NCBI GenBank assembly: GCA_014529385.2
Contig: CM043960.1
Location: 76,405,910-76,469,909 of the forward strand
Source: Adiantum capillus-veneris
Lineage: Eukaryota > Streptophyta > Polypodiopsida > Polypodiales > Pteridaceae
DNA length: 64,000 nt
Direction of reading: 5' to 3'
The position numbers and the translations under genes are program-made. Below, in pieces: positions 11,700 to 23,091 of this stretch (its first letter is position 1; the number at the start of each line of letters is the position of its first letter). Under the pieces are notes generated by a model. It made no database searches and was not told the DNA's origin. It saw only the letters and a program-made list of their open reading frames with translations.

Positions 11700-12640
11700 G
11701 GACTTGGCCTTGCTTATCTGGTTCTTGGCTTGGTTGTGCATCTATCCAGCCACCTATGTAGTTGTCTATGTTCTTTGATTCTTGTTCGGGGTTGTTCATG
11801 CGTGATGTGGGTTGTTTGGGTCCATATTGGCGCTGATTGGTATAGTTTGCTTCAACATGGCCATATTGGTGGCACTTGAAGCACCAGATACCGTTTTGAT
11901 TGATAAGGAAATTTTGGGTGTGTTGTGGGTTTGGATTGCGAGGTGATGTGTGTATAGGTGTAATTGTGGAATTATGTAGTGGGGATTGTTATTTTGGTTT
12001 CTGCGAAGAATAGGGGGTGGGTGATTCTGTGTTAAAATTGTTACCATTTCAGTTGCGATTGCGATTGCAGTTGTCCCATCGGTTGCATTGTTGAAAATTA
12101 GGGCGATTATTTTGTTGCAAACGTGCATGACGTACCTCTTGCACGATGGAATTTATCTCTTTCTCGACATCGTGAGCAAAAGAGAAAGCTTTCTACAGTG
12201 TAGATGGTTTGAGAGGGTTCAACTTTGATTGGATGCCATCAGGTAGACTATCTTCATACTTATGCTGGAGGGAGACTGCAGGGACTTCTTCTACCATTTG
12301 GAGGGATAGAAGACGCTCCCTAAAGCGGTCAATGTAATGGGAAACATTGTTATCTTGCATCCATGAAAACTTGCCCACACACGACAAGCATGAAGACTAA
12401 ATTGAGGAGGCAAAAATGAATCTTTTACCGGTTGTTGGTGGAAGCCTTCCCAGGTTGATGGTCGTTGCGAAGTATGCTCCACCAGATTCGCCAACAAAAT
12501 AATTATCAATTGAGTTAACAAAGATAGGACAATTTTATCGATTTTTCGGTCATCGAACTTGAAAAATGTGAAAGATTTTTGACATTTCTTTGTGTCTTTG
12601 CGGGATTGTTGAGCTTTGGACACGGTCTGTAGAATTTTGA
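11700..12640 (-). pseudogene. Retrotransposon gag relic with a damaged zinc knuckle
   Basis: The minus-strand translation contains a gag-like helical block (WMQDNNVSHYIDRFRERLL) followed, after stops, by a basic Asn/Arg-rich stretch and a zinc-knuckle remnant, CFKCHQYGHVEANY. The knuckle has the CX2CX4H spacing but ends in Tyr where Cys is expected. Reading order is gag capsid then nucleocapsid, as in plant copia/gypsy gag. Frames at 12193-12387, 12291-12623 and 11796-12128 are fragments of this relic or its shadows. No pol sequence follows in the minus direction. Confidence 0.55.
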
Positions 12641-13853
12641 TCTTTTGCTCATCTTAAAGGTCTTCATCACGAGTTCTTTTGTGACTACTCTCTGCTAGGC
12701 GTCGATTCGCTTCGTCTCTAGCTCTTGTTGAAGTAAATATACATGTTGCTCGAGATTCGATGCCAAGAGTGGTAAATCTTTGGCCCAATCAGAGGAACTA
12801 TTGACGTTGGACTCCATTACGAGGAGGGATGTTGATAGTTACATTGGTTTGCTACAAATCATGGTTCATAATAAACAATTTGCGGCAAATAAACTCAAAA
12901 GATTGCTTATCACACTTTTGGATAGTGTAAACAAGTTTGTAGGCCCAGCGTCAGGCATCATGGAGATCTCTATGTTGTATTGCAGATGTGGCGTTGTTGA
13001 TGTAGACATGTATACATGGTTAAGTTAGTAGATGGGCTAGTAGTTAGTGGGATGTCCGGCCAGTTGGCATGAATCCCAACACATCAGGTATTGGGATGTG
13101 CTATTTAAAATCCCTCACCTCCTTGTACATACGATTTCAATATGATTGTTGGATGTGCAAGCTTGGAGTGTGGACTCCCTTACAGAGTGCAAGCTTTGAC
13201 TTCTTTAAAAAAATAACCATTATAAAAGGTGGACTGCATAACTCATTCTACCCTTTCACTTTTGCAACCCTTGAGCTCTTCCACACTTTGTCTACACCCC
13301 GGACTAGATATGGATGCCTCCACAGCCTCTGCATATGCACCCACATCCATCCCTTTGTCACGCTTCACTCTATTCCTCAAAGGACACCAACTACAAGGGG
13401 AAGTGGGATCTCCACACCTTCTTCACTTGTCTCCCTGACCTTGACGCCACAATTTTCCTCCACATGGATGCATTTGCCAAGATTTCAACGTTCGTGGAGG
13501 AGCATATCATAAAATATTATGTATCTATTCCCCCACACGCAGAGATCTAGGTGCCTTGAGGGAGGAGGACAAGGAGCAGGAGGTAAACTCTACTCTACTT
13601 TCAAGGTTGTTTTTAATAAACTCAATTGTCTTTTTCTTACCCTTGATTGGTTTATGATAGGACGTCTTGTAGCTTCATGAATTTGTAGCACGGACGGGCG
13701 GAAAGCGGATGGCGATCTTAGTCAACTCTTGCACATTACATAGAAAAACTCTCCCCTGGCGATGCTACCATCGTACACAATGAGTTTACAATGATCTAGG
13801 TGTCTTGAGGGAGGAGGGGTTTGGGGGTGTGGGGTGTGGAAAGATACAGAAGA
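12641..13853 (+). other. Unassigned stretch with weak open frames
   Basis: Frames at 12780-13028 (82 codons) and 13069-13550 have no motif I recognise. I see no splice structure, element ends or RNA genes that would explain them. They are noted only so that the stretch is not read as annotated. Confidence 0.25.
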
Positions 13854-13959
13854 CTAAATATTCTACGAGGAAGTAGTACTACGGCGTGCGGGGAGAACTC
13901 TATTGATCGCAAAATGCCGCCCGCGTGCCGTAGTGCTATTTTCTTCTAAAGAAAGTATG

Positions 13960-14012
<53 letters not shown>

Positions 14013-14046
14013 CGCTTTAGTACTTGCCATTTCTCTGTAAAACTAT

Positions 14047-14127
<81 letters not shown>

Positions 14128-14737
14128 TGTTTGTAGCTTCTAAGTCACTCTCTCTCTCTACAGCACGCACAAGACAATTGAAGGTTTGTAAACGCATTGA
14201 TGTGCACCGTTGGAAGAAAAAATGAACTTCCTCTATCTCTCAATATTTTTTCCCACAACGCGTGCATGAAAATATAGCAACACTATGTGCGTCCATGCGC
14301 GTCGTGGGACAAAATAGAAAGCTCATATATATATTTATCACATAAGCAATAATCCTTATGCAAAATTTTGCAACAGAATCATAGATTTTTGTTACCTTTT
14401 TTTGCGCTTGGCATGGCTATCTTGCAAAGATGAACATTTCAACGGTACATGGAGCACAGTTCTAGCCTGGTATTTAAATATCTTCTCTACAGGAAATACC
14501 TCCAATCAAGCATATCTCTCTCTCTCTCTTTATCATTCTCTCTCTCCCTCTCTCTCATAATCTAAACAATGATGTAAGCGTTGTCGCCATGCACGGTATA
14601 TTAATAAATACATTTCTCACACGTGGGAAAAGTCTAATTATGTCTAGTGGACATTTAATGTGTTGCACGGTTTTAATAGAAAATTCAATTAATCACTATA
14701 TTGCATGTACTACATTCCCATAGCGTGTTAAGTCCAA

Positions 14738-14791
<54 letters not shown>

Positions 14792-14971
14792 GTGTCTCAC
14801 AGACTATAGCTCCACCCGAAAGAGGGATTAGCGAGTTCAAAGGAAGATCTTGTTGTCCTTCACAATAACTCAAAGGCTACATAAACTAAATATGGTAAAA
14901 TACAGACGACTAAATATTCTATGAGGAAGTAGCACTATGGCGCACATGGAGAACTTCTATGTTTGGGGGGG

Positions 14972-15021
<50 letters not shown>

Positions 15022-15103
15022 TTACATCACTTACAATTGTCCAAATGGCGCACGAGAAAGTCTAAAAGAGACTCAAAAAGCCGCCCGCACGCCATACTGT
15101 CAC

Positions 15104-15152
<49 letters not shown>

Positions 15153-15200
15153 CTATAGTCTTACATGGAAATGGCAAGAACTAAGGCGACTTCTAGGAAG
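13854..15200. repeat. Cluster of dinucleotide arrays embedded in inverted and direct repeats
   Basis: Arrays: (GA)n 13962-14009, (TC)n 14049-14094, (GT)n 14104-14130, (GA)n 14741-14788, (GA)n 14974-15017, (GA)n 15105-15151. Their flanks are related to one another. A block around 13854-13910 recurs directly at 14907-14962 (GAGGAAGTAGYACTAYGGCG). The 38 bp between two arrays at 14010-14047 recur inverted at 15152-15192. The GGCGTGCGGG motif at 13883-13900 recurs inverted at 13918-13935 and 15080-15095. The whole looks like one repeat family, duplicated and rearranged, with dinucleotide arrays at matching positions. Confidence 0.75.
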
Positions 15201-15332
15201 GCATGCAAAGGTCATGGTTTGGCTGCTAAAGCAGGGGGAAGGTCTACCAGCAAGAAGAAGAGACCTGAAAAGCCCATGAAGAATTTGAAAGCTCCAAGGA
15301 TGCAGAGGCTACAAGATTTCTCTGGTTGAGCT

Positions 15333-15340
15333 GGTAGAAG
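15333..15340 (+). repeat. 8-bp target-site duplication GGTAGAAG, left
   Basis: It is identical to 22470-22477 and directly abuts the 12-bp terminal inverted repeat. Eight-bp duplications are the signature of hAT insertion. Confidence 0.9.
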
Positions 15341-15719
15341 CTAAGTTGCATTGTACGTTATATGGTGTATATATTATACGCTTTACAGGGCGTATTATAC
15401 AACACCTATCTTTATTCGGTCATATTATACGGTGCCACATCAACAAAAACATCGTATCGTATAATTTCTTAGAATTTCGATTGAAATATTATTTCTATTA
15501 AATGTAGTCATTTATATACCGTGAAAACGGACTGTTTTTCTCATTCTGTTGATCTCTCTTCCCCCTTATCTCATCTATAGGTGAGATTTACAACATTAAA
15601 AAAAAAACCATTTAAAATTTAGTTATACATTCTTTTCAGTAAAAAGTTAGAGCGTATGATAAAAAGTTAAATTAGTTAAACATGGTTTTTTATAGGCTAT
15701 GGAGTTTTGAGTTTAAAAT

Positions 15720-16270
15720 TTATCTGCTCTGTGTGAAGTATGATTTACACTAGAAGTAAGTTAAGTAAAGTGGTTAGTGATTACTTACCTTGTGTAGAGG
15801 AAACTCACACTTGAAAAAGATTTAAGATAGTTAAAGCTAGCAGTTATTTGCTTTGTGTTGAACTATGTCACACTTAGAAGTAACTTAAGTTAGATAGTTA
15901 AAGTTATGAGTTACTTGTTATGTGTTGAACTATGTTCACACATGGAAATACCTAGGTTAAATTTATCTAATGATTGTCTGTCATGTGTAGAGTAATTCTC
16001 ACACTGCATGAAATTTAGGTAGATTAAATAATAATCTTTTGCTTTATGTAGAGGTATTCTCACACCTAGAAGAGATTTAGATAATTAATGAATTTAATTG
16101 CTTGCCATGTATAGAGTTACACTCACACTTGGAGGTAATTTATGTAGGATTTTGAAAGATATCTTGCTTTGTGTAGAGTTTACTCACACTTGGAAGTTAT
16201 TAAGATAGATTAAACGATTTATTTATCATGATTCAGGTATAGAGTGAAAGCTCACACTTGAAAAAGAATA
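15720..16270 (+). repeat. Diverged tandem repeats upstream of the transposase
   Basis: About eight units of 55-75 bp share the pattern 'TGTGTAGAG..., CTCACACTTGGAAG, (A/T)-rich with TTAAG or AGATTA'. They lie between the left terminus and the transposase start, where subterminal binding sites and the promoter would be. A related but weaker series occurs at 60010-60320 in the second family member, so the array belongs to the family rather than to the insertion site. Confidence 0.7.
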
Positions 16271-16384
16271 TTTTTGGTTTATAATTTAAAGAGGTTAAAA
16301 ATTTATGTTTTTTTTGAAAATGATGGCGAATAAAGTAATGTAAATGGTATAAGAGTTTGATTTTAGATATGTATTTAGTAAGTA

Positions 16385-18600
16385 GTGTTGTTTGAGTTTG
16401 CAAATTGTAAGAAGATCGTGAAAGGATATGAGTCGAACTATGTAGATGAATTGATTAGTGAAAAGAATACATCAAAGTTGAGGTGTAAGACCTGCGGCGA
16501 TAATTTTAGCAAAAATGCCTACATAATAAAAGAACACATGTTCAAAATTCTTGGAAATGTGACAGCTTGCAAAAAACCCCCAAGAGGTATTGAAGAAAAA
16601 ATTCATGAGTGGGCACTCAAAACAAAGAGAGCACATCTTGAGGGAAAAATAAGGGTGGTCCCAAAAAATGATGGCTCAATCTATGGCTAGGGACGTGGAG
16701 ATGACAATCAAGAATGATTAAAATCCTCCCTCGACCCTTGCTTTTAATCAAGGAGAGTGTCATTCATCCTTTGTTGGGGCTTGTAGCTGTAATCCTACCA
16801 CAAGATATGCTAATATAAGCCGAAGTGAAGCATGGACTGGAGGAGAACCTCCACCAAGTGGTTCTATTTTACATCAGGCATTTGATAAACAATGGCTGCT
16901 TAAACTCCATCTTAGTGGACGCAAGCATTTGTGGATGTGGAATTCCTTTAATGTCATTCGAAATTCTATCTTCAAGATGCTTTAATGAGCACAAGGAAGA
17001 AGGGTTTTGTGGTACCTGATTATAATAAGATGGGTACATAATATTTAGATAAAGTGTAAGCTACATCAGAGAATATTTTAAAGCGCACAAGTCTTGATTA
17101 TGTGCCACAGTATGGATGCACAATCACTCTAGAGTGGTTGGAAAAATTGTCAGAAGAAACCATCGATTAATGTGATGTTGATTATCCAAGAGAATCAACC
17201 TTTCTTGAAGCAATCGACACATTCTTGAAAGAGAAAACTAGTGGATATCTTGTTGGTGTATAAGAGCGTTCGATTAGAAGAGAAGGGGGACCTAAAAATG
17301 TGACAACCATTGTCATTGATAATGCATTTAACTACAAAGCAACTGGAAAAGAAATTGAAGCAAAGTATCCAGAGATTACATGGGTTTCATGTGCTACCCA
17401 CACTTTGAATCTGCTTTTAAAGGACTTTGGAAAAGTTACTTCTATTAAGCAAACTCTCCTAGATGCAAACCACTTGGTGAAGTTTATAAGAAAGAATTCA
17501 TTTTCTTATGCTCTGTTTATAACAAAGTCCCCAACAAAAAATTTACAGATTTTTTGTGTGACCCGTTTTGCGACAGCGTATTATGTTCTCTCTACACTAC
17601 AACAGGTTAAAGCAGTCCTTGTTGAAGCAATGACATATAGAAGATGGGACATTTGGCTTGAAAAATATCCCAAGTATGAACCCGCTTCTTCAAATGCTAT
17701 CAGTTTGTGAACTCTCCTGTTTTTTGGAGGAATGTAGACAAAATTGTTACTATCATAGAATCCTTCACTCATCTGATATGATTAGTTGACAAAGAAGCCT
17801 CTATCTTTGGACAGGTTTACTGGTACATGCATGAAGCCTCTCACAAAGAAGCCTCTATCTTTGGACAGGTTTACTGGTACATGCATGAAGCCTCTTGCAA
17901 GTTAAAAGACTATACATCCTATGCAGGAAAAGAGAAATCCATGATGATGTAGTTTGTTAAAAGACGATGGGAGCAACTGCATACTCCTTTACATGGAGAA
18001 GGGATCGTCATAGATCCTAAGTTCTAGATGCATGATCAATCTTCGAACAATGAAGTGATAAGTGATTTCAAGAAAGTGTGTACCCAACTATTAGGCAATG
18101 TGGATGGACAAGTGGCATACACACAGAAGACGACATATACTAGAAGAGAAGGAATGTTTGGGGATCCTTGGCATATAGATGCTATAGAGACGATGAGCGC
18201 ACTAGTTTGGTGGAAAGAGTATGGTTAAGAAAAAGTGGAACTTCAACATGTGGCTATGAGAGTATTATTTGTTGCCACCTCAAGTGGTAGTTGTGAAAGA
18301 AATTGTTCTTCATTTGCTTTCGCGCATACTAAAAAATGAAGTCGATTAAGTCCTAAACGAGCAACAAACTTGGTGTATGTATTTTGTAACATATGTGACT
18401 TATGCATAAGCCAGCAAAGTTAGCCACACATGCCACTGAAGAAAGCTTCAAACGCTTTCAAACACACGAAGTAATTGCAAATGAGCTCAACTCCGATGAT
18501 GAAATGGAATGGAGCCCGAAAGATATCGATCTGAAATGTTCAGTCGTCAAAGAAATTGATGACATGGTGCCTGTGATTGAGGGGACGGATGAGCTATAAA
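16385..18600 (+). pseudogene. hAT transposase (BED finger, DUF659, hAT dimerisation), decayed
   Basis: The first block (16385-16690) holds a BED-type finger: CKTC, then EHMFKILG and a later Cys, in the spacing seen in plant DUF659 hAT proteins (CxxC...HLLGI...C). After stops and shifts, 17300-17710 carries the DUF659/RNase-H-like core (IVIDNAFNYKA, then WVSCATHTLNLLLKD, TRFATAYYVL). The last part (18160-18600) shows the C-terminal hAT region (DPWHIDAIETMSALVWWKEYG, then SGSCERN and LSPKRATNLVYVF). The protein would bind the element ends and cut them. Several in-frame stops, frameshifts and an in-frame 54-bp tandem duplication (17789-17896) make this copy inactive. It is clearly homologous to the less broken transposase at 60495-62178. 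Confidence 0.9.
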
Positions 18601-18660
18601 GTTTATACTATAATCTCAATTAGTTTTGTAATGCGAAATTGGTGTGGATTTTAGCTTCAC

Positions 18661-18687
18661 AATCTCTCTCTCTCTCTCTCTCTCTCA
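18661..18687. repeat. (CT)n microsatellite
   Basis: A short CT array lies just downstream of the transposase. The second family member also has a CT array in the same place (62347-62414). Confidence 0.9.
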
Positions 18688-18984
18688 TTGTCTCTCTTTC
18701 TCTCCATGTTCTTTCTATCATTGTCGGAAAGAGGGAGGGAGAGAGAATAAAACTTACACAATTGCAACAACATCCGACATGTTCATTTGTTCCAACAAAT
18801 AGAGATTTACAAATCAAAAAGAGGTTTTAGTTACAAATCTTGAGATTTAAGATACAAAAAGAGCTCATTATTGTTTGAGAAATTTAATTTAGATCATGGG
18901 TTGGATCCCCTAAAAGATCATATATGCAAAATTTTGAATTGTCGAATGAATCTCTTTGACCCGGATTGCCTATCTCTTCTTCGA

Positions 18985-19640
18985 TTAAAGGCCCATATCT
19001 TGCTCGTACCATGCCAACTTTCTTTCTAGCTCTGCTATACGAGCATGTAGCATGGATGGGGTCTCTCCTTGACTTGCCAAATCCACATCTTGGGTTGCGA
19101 ACTGCTCAATGACTGTGATTTCTTTGGGAAAATATGTGTAGCTCCTTTTGCAAGGAGGGTCTTCTTGATTGGCTTCCCAAGCATGAATCTTCTTGGTTGG
19201 GCGTCCTTTGCCGATGCCTCCTGTAGTGGGACAACCATTCCAATCTACTTTGGGCCGCAATACATAATAAAAATAGCATTGTTGCACAAAGTAAATTTGA
19301 TTATTATTTGGTGGCGATCTGTATACTTGGATAAATCTTGAAAATATTTCTCGCGAGGATAGTGTTGCAAGTCTGAAACTCTCAACGGAGCGGAAGCCTT
19401 AGCGTTTCCACTAACTTGAAACAATGTATTGCATATAAAATGATTTGCATAGCTGTCTGCATTGCTTGTAATTCAGTGGCTCCCCTTGAAGTTTTGATTC
19501 GTCCTCTTGGGACGCAGCCAAAGCGCTAAGATCTCCTTGAGCCACCCGGATCTCTTCCTCTTTGTAAATTTGCTGTGCCAATGCGTGATTAAGCAAAGGA
19601 TCATTAGGTTGCTATGCATTCTGGTCGGAAGCAATATCTT
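18985..19640 (-). pseudogene. Small coiled-coil cargo protein of the hAT element
   Basis: On the minus strand an ATG near 19638 starts MEDIASDQNA, meets a TAG, then continues in frame with QQIYKEEEIRV and DESKLQGEPLNYKQCRQLC. After an apparent intron or frame change the reading resumes (18985-19287) with RPKVDWNGCPTTGGIGKG, DVDLASQGETPSMLHARI and a final helix ELERKLAWYEQ. The same order of motifs is found at 62711-63344 in the second copy (IYKEERERY, EDESGLQGEPLSLKECRKLC, RRVDWSNRP, GQDLASQGQTPDILHERI). Conservation between two diverged copies shows this is a real family gene. I recognise no known domain; a helical adaptor or DNA-binding accessory is possible. It is separated from the kinase-like gene by about 270 bp in the same orientation. 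Confidence 0.65.
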
Positions 19641-19790
19641 CCATATCTGAAATGCAAAACAATAAACTTTAATTAGAGAAGCCTTAACACTTAGAAAGGA
19701 GAGATGATTTAAAGGATTTTGGAGATTCAACTTGAAATACTTCAAAACCTCAACTTGAAGAACTTTAAACACTTAACTAAAATACGATTC

Positions 19791-20025
19791 GGTTTAATTA
19801 TCAACATGCCTAAAGCCAGATTCGGTTACAACATGATAGCCAACATTATGGGCTCCATTCAAACAAGGGCTTAAATCCCATATTTTAAGCTTAAAAATAT
19901 TGTTACTGGTTTAATCATCAACAGACCTCAAGCCAGATTCGATTACAACATGATAGCCAACATTATTGGCTCCATTCAAACAAAGGCTTAAACCCCATAT
20001 TTTAGGCCTATCTAAGGGTTTGGAG
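19791..20025. repeat. 116-bp tandem duplication at the 3' end of the kinase-like gene
   Basis: GGTTTAATTATCAACA (from 19791) and GGTTTAATCATCAACA (from 19907) begin two copies of about 116 bp, including the stretch encoding the conserved kinase C-terminus (NNVGYHVVIESGLRS). The outer copy (19791-19906) lies beyond the stop codon and is therefore an untranslated duplicate. Confidence 0.8.
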
Positions 20026-21183
20026 AAATTTTCAATGGTAAGATGTTTGTTTACATTTTGCAAAAATTCGCGCTTGAGAACCTCAAAGGGCTCTCGAATA
20101 CACACAACCAAGCGTTTAAGAATATATGAGAGACTATATATATCAGATGATTTGATGAAAGGAGGAGGATTAGTGTTGGTATTTTCAAGGACAGTCCATA
20201 AATAATCTCGCTCGAATTGAGCTCTAGTATGAGGGTTGAGATTTGGCAGCTTGGGAAATGTTGCCAAAGTGTTTGATGGTGTACTTTGTCCCCACTCTGC
20301 GATCCCAACATACACTCCTCGCTCGCCAAAATGTAGTAGAATATTTCTAGTGTGTAGCTCGTTGTGAATGAAATCATGACTATGCACGAATTTCATTGTC
20401 TGCAGAAGAGTGTTGTAGATCGGCAAAATGTTGTCCATGAACTATTGTACAGTTTCAGATGTGTGCTGAAACTCTCTGATTGCAAGCTTGCTTCCATCAT
20501 GATGACAGTCCTGAATCCACTGCTCAAGGTGACCTCCATTCCAAAGCTTGAAGATCAACATGGCCTTTTTCTAGAACGAACAAGAGCACGTGGCAATATC
20601 ATGCCACGGTGTTGAACAGTAGTAGCTGTTGCTTCCTCTAGCACTGTTTGTAAAGTTGGCTTGCTTCCGATCTGGTCCTTGTGGATCTTTGCTACATCAG
20701 GATCTTTGAAGAGGGAATGGGCATGTAGTATCATCCAGGTGGACATGTAGTATCATCCAGGTGTATAGTTAAGGTCTCGGCACTTGAAGGAGGAGGAACA
20801 TCCTCTTCTGTTGTAGGAAGTTTAGAAGAGCCCTCGACCTTATCCTTGCTCTTTAATTCTGAATGTAGTTGTGCCACAAGCTGCATTCGCTCTTTGATTC
20901 CACGTTTGGCTTTGATTTCTAGGTAAACCATACTGTCAAAGCTTCTAGTGACTTGCCTATGTATTACTCCATTAGTGCGCAAAGCTGGGTCAAATGAATC
21001 AGAAAATGCACTGCACAATTTCAACCAGCACTGCTCGACAAGTTCAATCATGAAATCATCAAACTTTGCATGTAGGGGATCAAATGCCCAACACAAATGA
21101 TCGTCTGAAGCTCCATAGAGAGATAAAACCAGAGCATCATAAATCCATTTGTGATGCTGACGCGTTAACTTTATCTCTACCAT
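19911..21183 (-). pseudogene. Protein-kinase-like cargo gene of the hAT element
   Basis: ATG at 21183. The N-terminal 150 residues (to 20731) form an unrecognised helical domain with a Ser/Pro/Glu-rich tail. After a short duplication (ATGTAGTATCATCCAGGTG twice near 20722-20762) and frame changes, the kinase lobe follows. DVAKIHKDQ resembles the VAIK lysine strand, MLIFKLWNGGHLEQWI the hinge, HDFIHNELHTRNILLHF the catalytic loop, VYVGIAEWG the DFG region, and SSDIYSLSYILKRLV the F-helix Asp. The catalytic Asp of HRD is Glu here and DFG is AEW, so this copy looks like a pseudokinase. An in-frame stop (about 20441) and a frameshift (about 20570) break it. The second family copy at 63555-64000 retains VYVGIVDWG, closer to DFG. 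Identity as a kinase fold is fairly sure; activity and substrate are unknown. Confidence 0.75.
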
Positions 21184-21329
21184 GACTGAAGCCTAAAAAT
21201 ACATGAAGCAAATAAAATTAAGGTAGATCTAGAATAGATATAACTTTGACATATATGATTGTAAATAGAAAAAAAAAACATTTCATGAACAATAATAACA
21301 ACCAACAATGAAAGATGTAAAAATATATA

Positions 21330-22070
21330 ACTCCTTTTTGCAGTGCGATGCGTTGGTCAGCAAGCCACACACAAAAAATGTATTAAAACCGATCTCCTTG
21401 CAGTGCGATGTGGTAGTCAGCAGCAGTTAGGGACGAAGGATTTAAAATACCTAGCCCCTCTTTGCAGTGCGACATGTTGGTCATCAACATGCAGAGACGA
21501 GAAATTTATTAAATTCAATCAATTTACAGTGTGACACGATGGTCAACAACAGCCATTAGCAAAAGATGTAAGTATACCTAACCCCTCCCTTTGCAGTGCA
21601 ACATGGTGGTCAACAACAACCAGAGACGGAGAATCTATTAAGTCCAATCTTCTTGTAGTGTGACGCGATGGTAAAAAACAGCCAAGAACAAAGAATTTAA
21701 AAACCCTAAACCCCTCTCTGTAGCCCAACATGGTGGTCAACAAAAACCAGAGACAAGGAATCCAATCTTCTTGCGGTGCAACGCGATGGTCAGCAATATC
21801 CAAGAACGAAGGATTTAAAACCCCTAAACCCCTCCAACAACCAGGAAGAAAGGATGTAAGATAGCGAATCCCTCCATGCAGTGAGACTCGGTGGTCTACT
21901 CTCTACAGTGCGACATGGAGGTCAGCAACAGTCAAGGACAAAGCATTTAAATTCTAAACCCCCCTTGCAGCGTGTCACAAGGATCAACACAGCCAAGGAT
22001 GAGTGTCTAAACTCTCTCTCTCTCTTTGCAGTGTTACACGGGGGTCAACACAATCAAAGAGAGTGCACTA
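21330..22070. repeat. Minisatellite of ~62-bp units upstream of the kinase-like gene
   Basis: About a dozen diverged copies of 'TTTGCAGTGCGACATGGTGGTCAACAACAGCCAGAGACGAAGGATTTAAAA...CCTAAACCCCTC'-like units follow one another (the core recurs near 21341, 21400, 21462, 21527, 21591, 21653, 21718, 21772, 21900, 21967 and 22027). The array lies between the start of the minus-strand kinase-like gene and the right terminus, the counterpart of the array at the left end. Confidence 0.85.
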
Positions 22071-22182
22071 ACCTACAAACTAACACTGAGGTGCAAGCAA
22101 AGCATCACAACAACAACGCTAGCAAATACAACGTCAGAGAAGAAAACATAAAAAAGAAGCAGAAGTGATTACCTGACTACTT

Positions 22183-22290
<108 letters not shown>

Positions 22291-22469
22291 GTGGATGTCA
22301 CTGTCCGAACTGTCGCGAAACCTTTTTTTATGAAGCAAAATATATTTTAATCGAAATATATTTCAATCAATTTTTTTGTGTGGAGATATGCGTATAATAC
22401 GGGTATACAACATATAATACCAAATAATACGTACAATTTTTGTTATAGGGACATATAAATGCAACATAG

Positions 22470-22477
22470 GGTAGAAG
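22470..22477 (+). repeat. 8-bp target-site duplication GGTAGAAG, right
   Basis: It is identical to 15333-15340 and lies directly outside the right terminal inverted repeat. Confidence 0.9.
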
Positions 22478-22677
22478 TGCTCGTAGAAGAAAACTCCCTC
22501 ATATACAAAGCTCTTGCTAGTTCATCCAACATACTATAAAACACCAATGTCAGCGTGGATTACACATATGAGACCTATAATACACTCCATTGGCTCCCAT
22601 TCCTCGTATGATGAAGGATAGACATACACAATTGTAGTAACCTCCAAAATCTCCTAATGCACTTGATTTCATAGAAT

Positions 22678-22866
22678 ATCTAAGCATTTTTGGTGTCTTG
22701 GAGAACAGACTAGGCCAAAAATGCCAAAAAGGGGGGTGGCCACAAGGGCGCGCAGATGGGCCAGACAGGGATCCATGTCTGGCCCATCTGCGCGTCCATG
22801 TGGACACCCCCCTTTTTGACTTTTCTGGGCCTTATCTGTACTCTTGGACACCAAAAATGCTCAGAT
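22678..22866. repeat. Foldback (long inverted repeat), ~94-bp arms
   Basis: The left arm 22678-22771 and right arm 22773-22866 are reverse complements at most positions, meeting almost without a spacer around GGATCC. Landmark pairs are GCATTTTTGGTGTC with GACACCAAAAATGC, and GCGCAGATGGGCCAGACA with TGTCTGGCCCATCTGCGC. A transcript would form a nearly continuous hairpin. It looks like a foldback MITE or an inverted pair of a short repeat. No target duplication was identified. Confidence 0.85.
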
Positions 22867-23091
22867 CAAGTTTGAATGTAACTGTTCATGCACAGGCTCA
22901 ACCCCTTCACCCATCTAATTGGACTCAAAGTTTTTTCAATGCATAAATATCGCTTAAACACATTAAGAAGCCAAAAAGTCAAATGATTTTGGAGACAGTA
23001 GATATATAAAACACTTAATCATTTTGTCATTGTCAAATCGTTTGAGTACAAAATCAAGGTGGGTAATATAAAAAGGTAGGCGTCACTTCAA

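Noticed and set aside
14963-15279. Long open frames of alternating Glu-Arg (and the Leu-Ser frames at 13946-14197 and 14685-14873)
   Set aside because: They are translations of GA/TC dinucleotide arrays with no independent coding evidence.
21341-22070. CRISPR-like array
   Set aside because: Units are diverged head-to-tail repeats without unique spacers, inside a plant transposon; it is a minisatellite.
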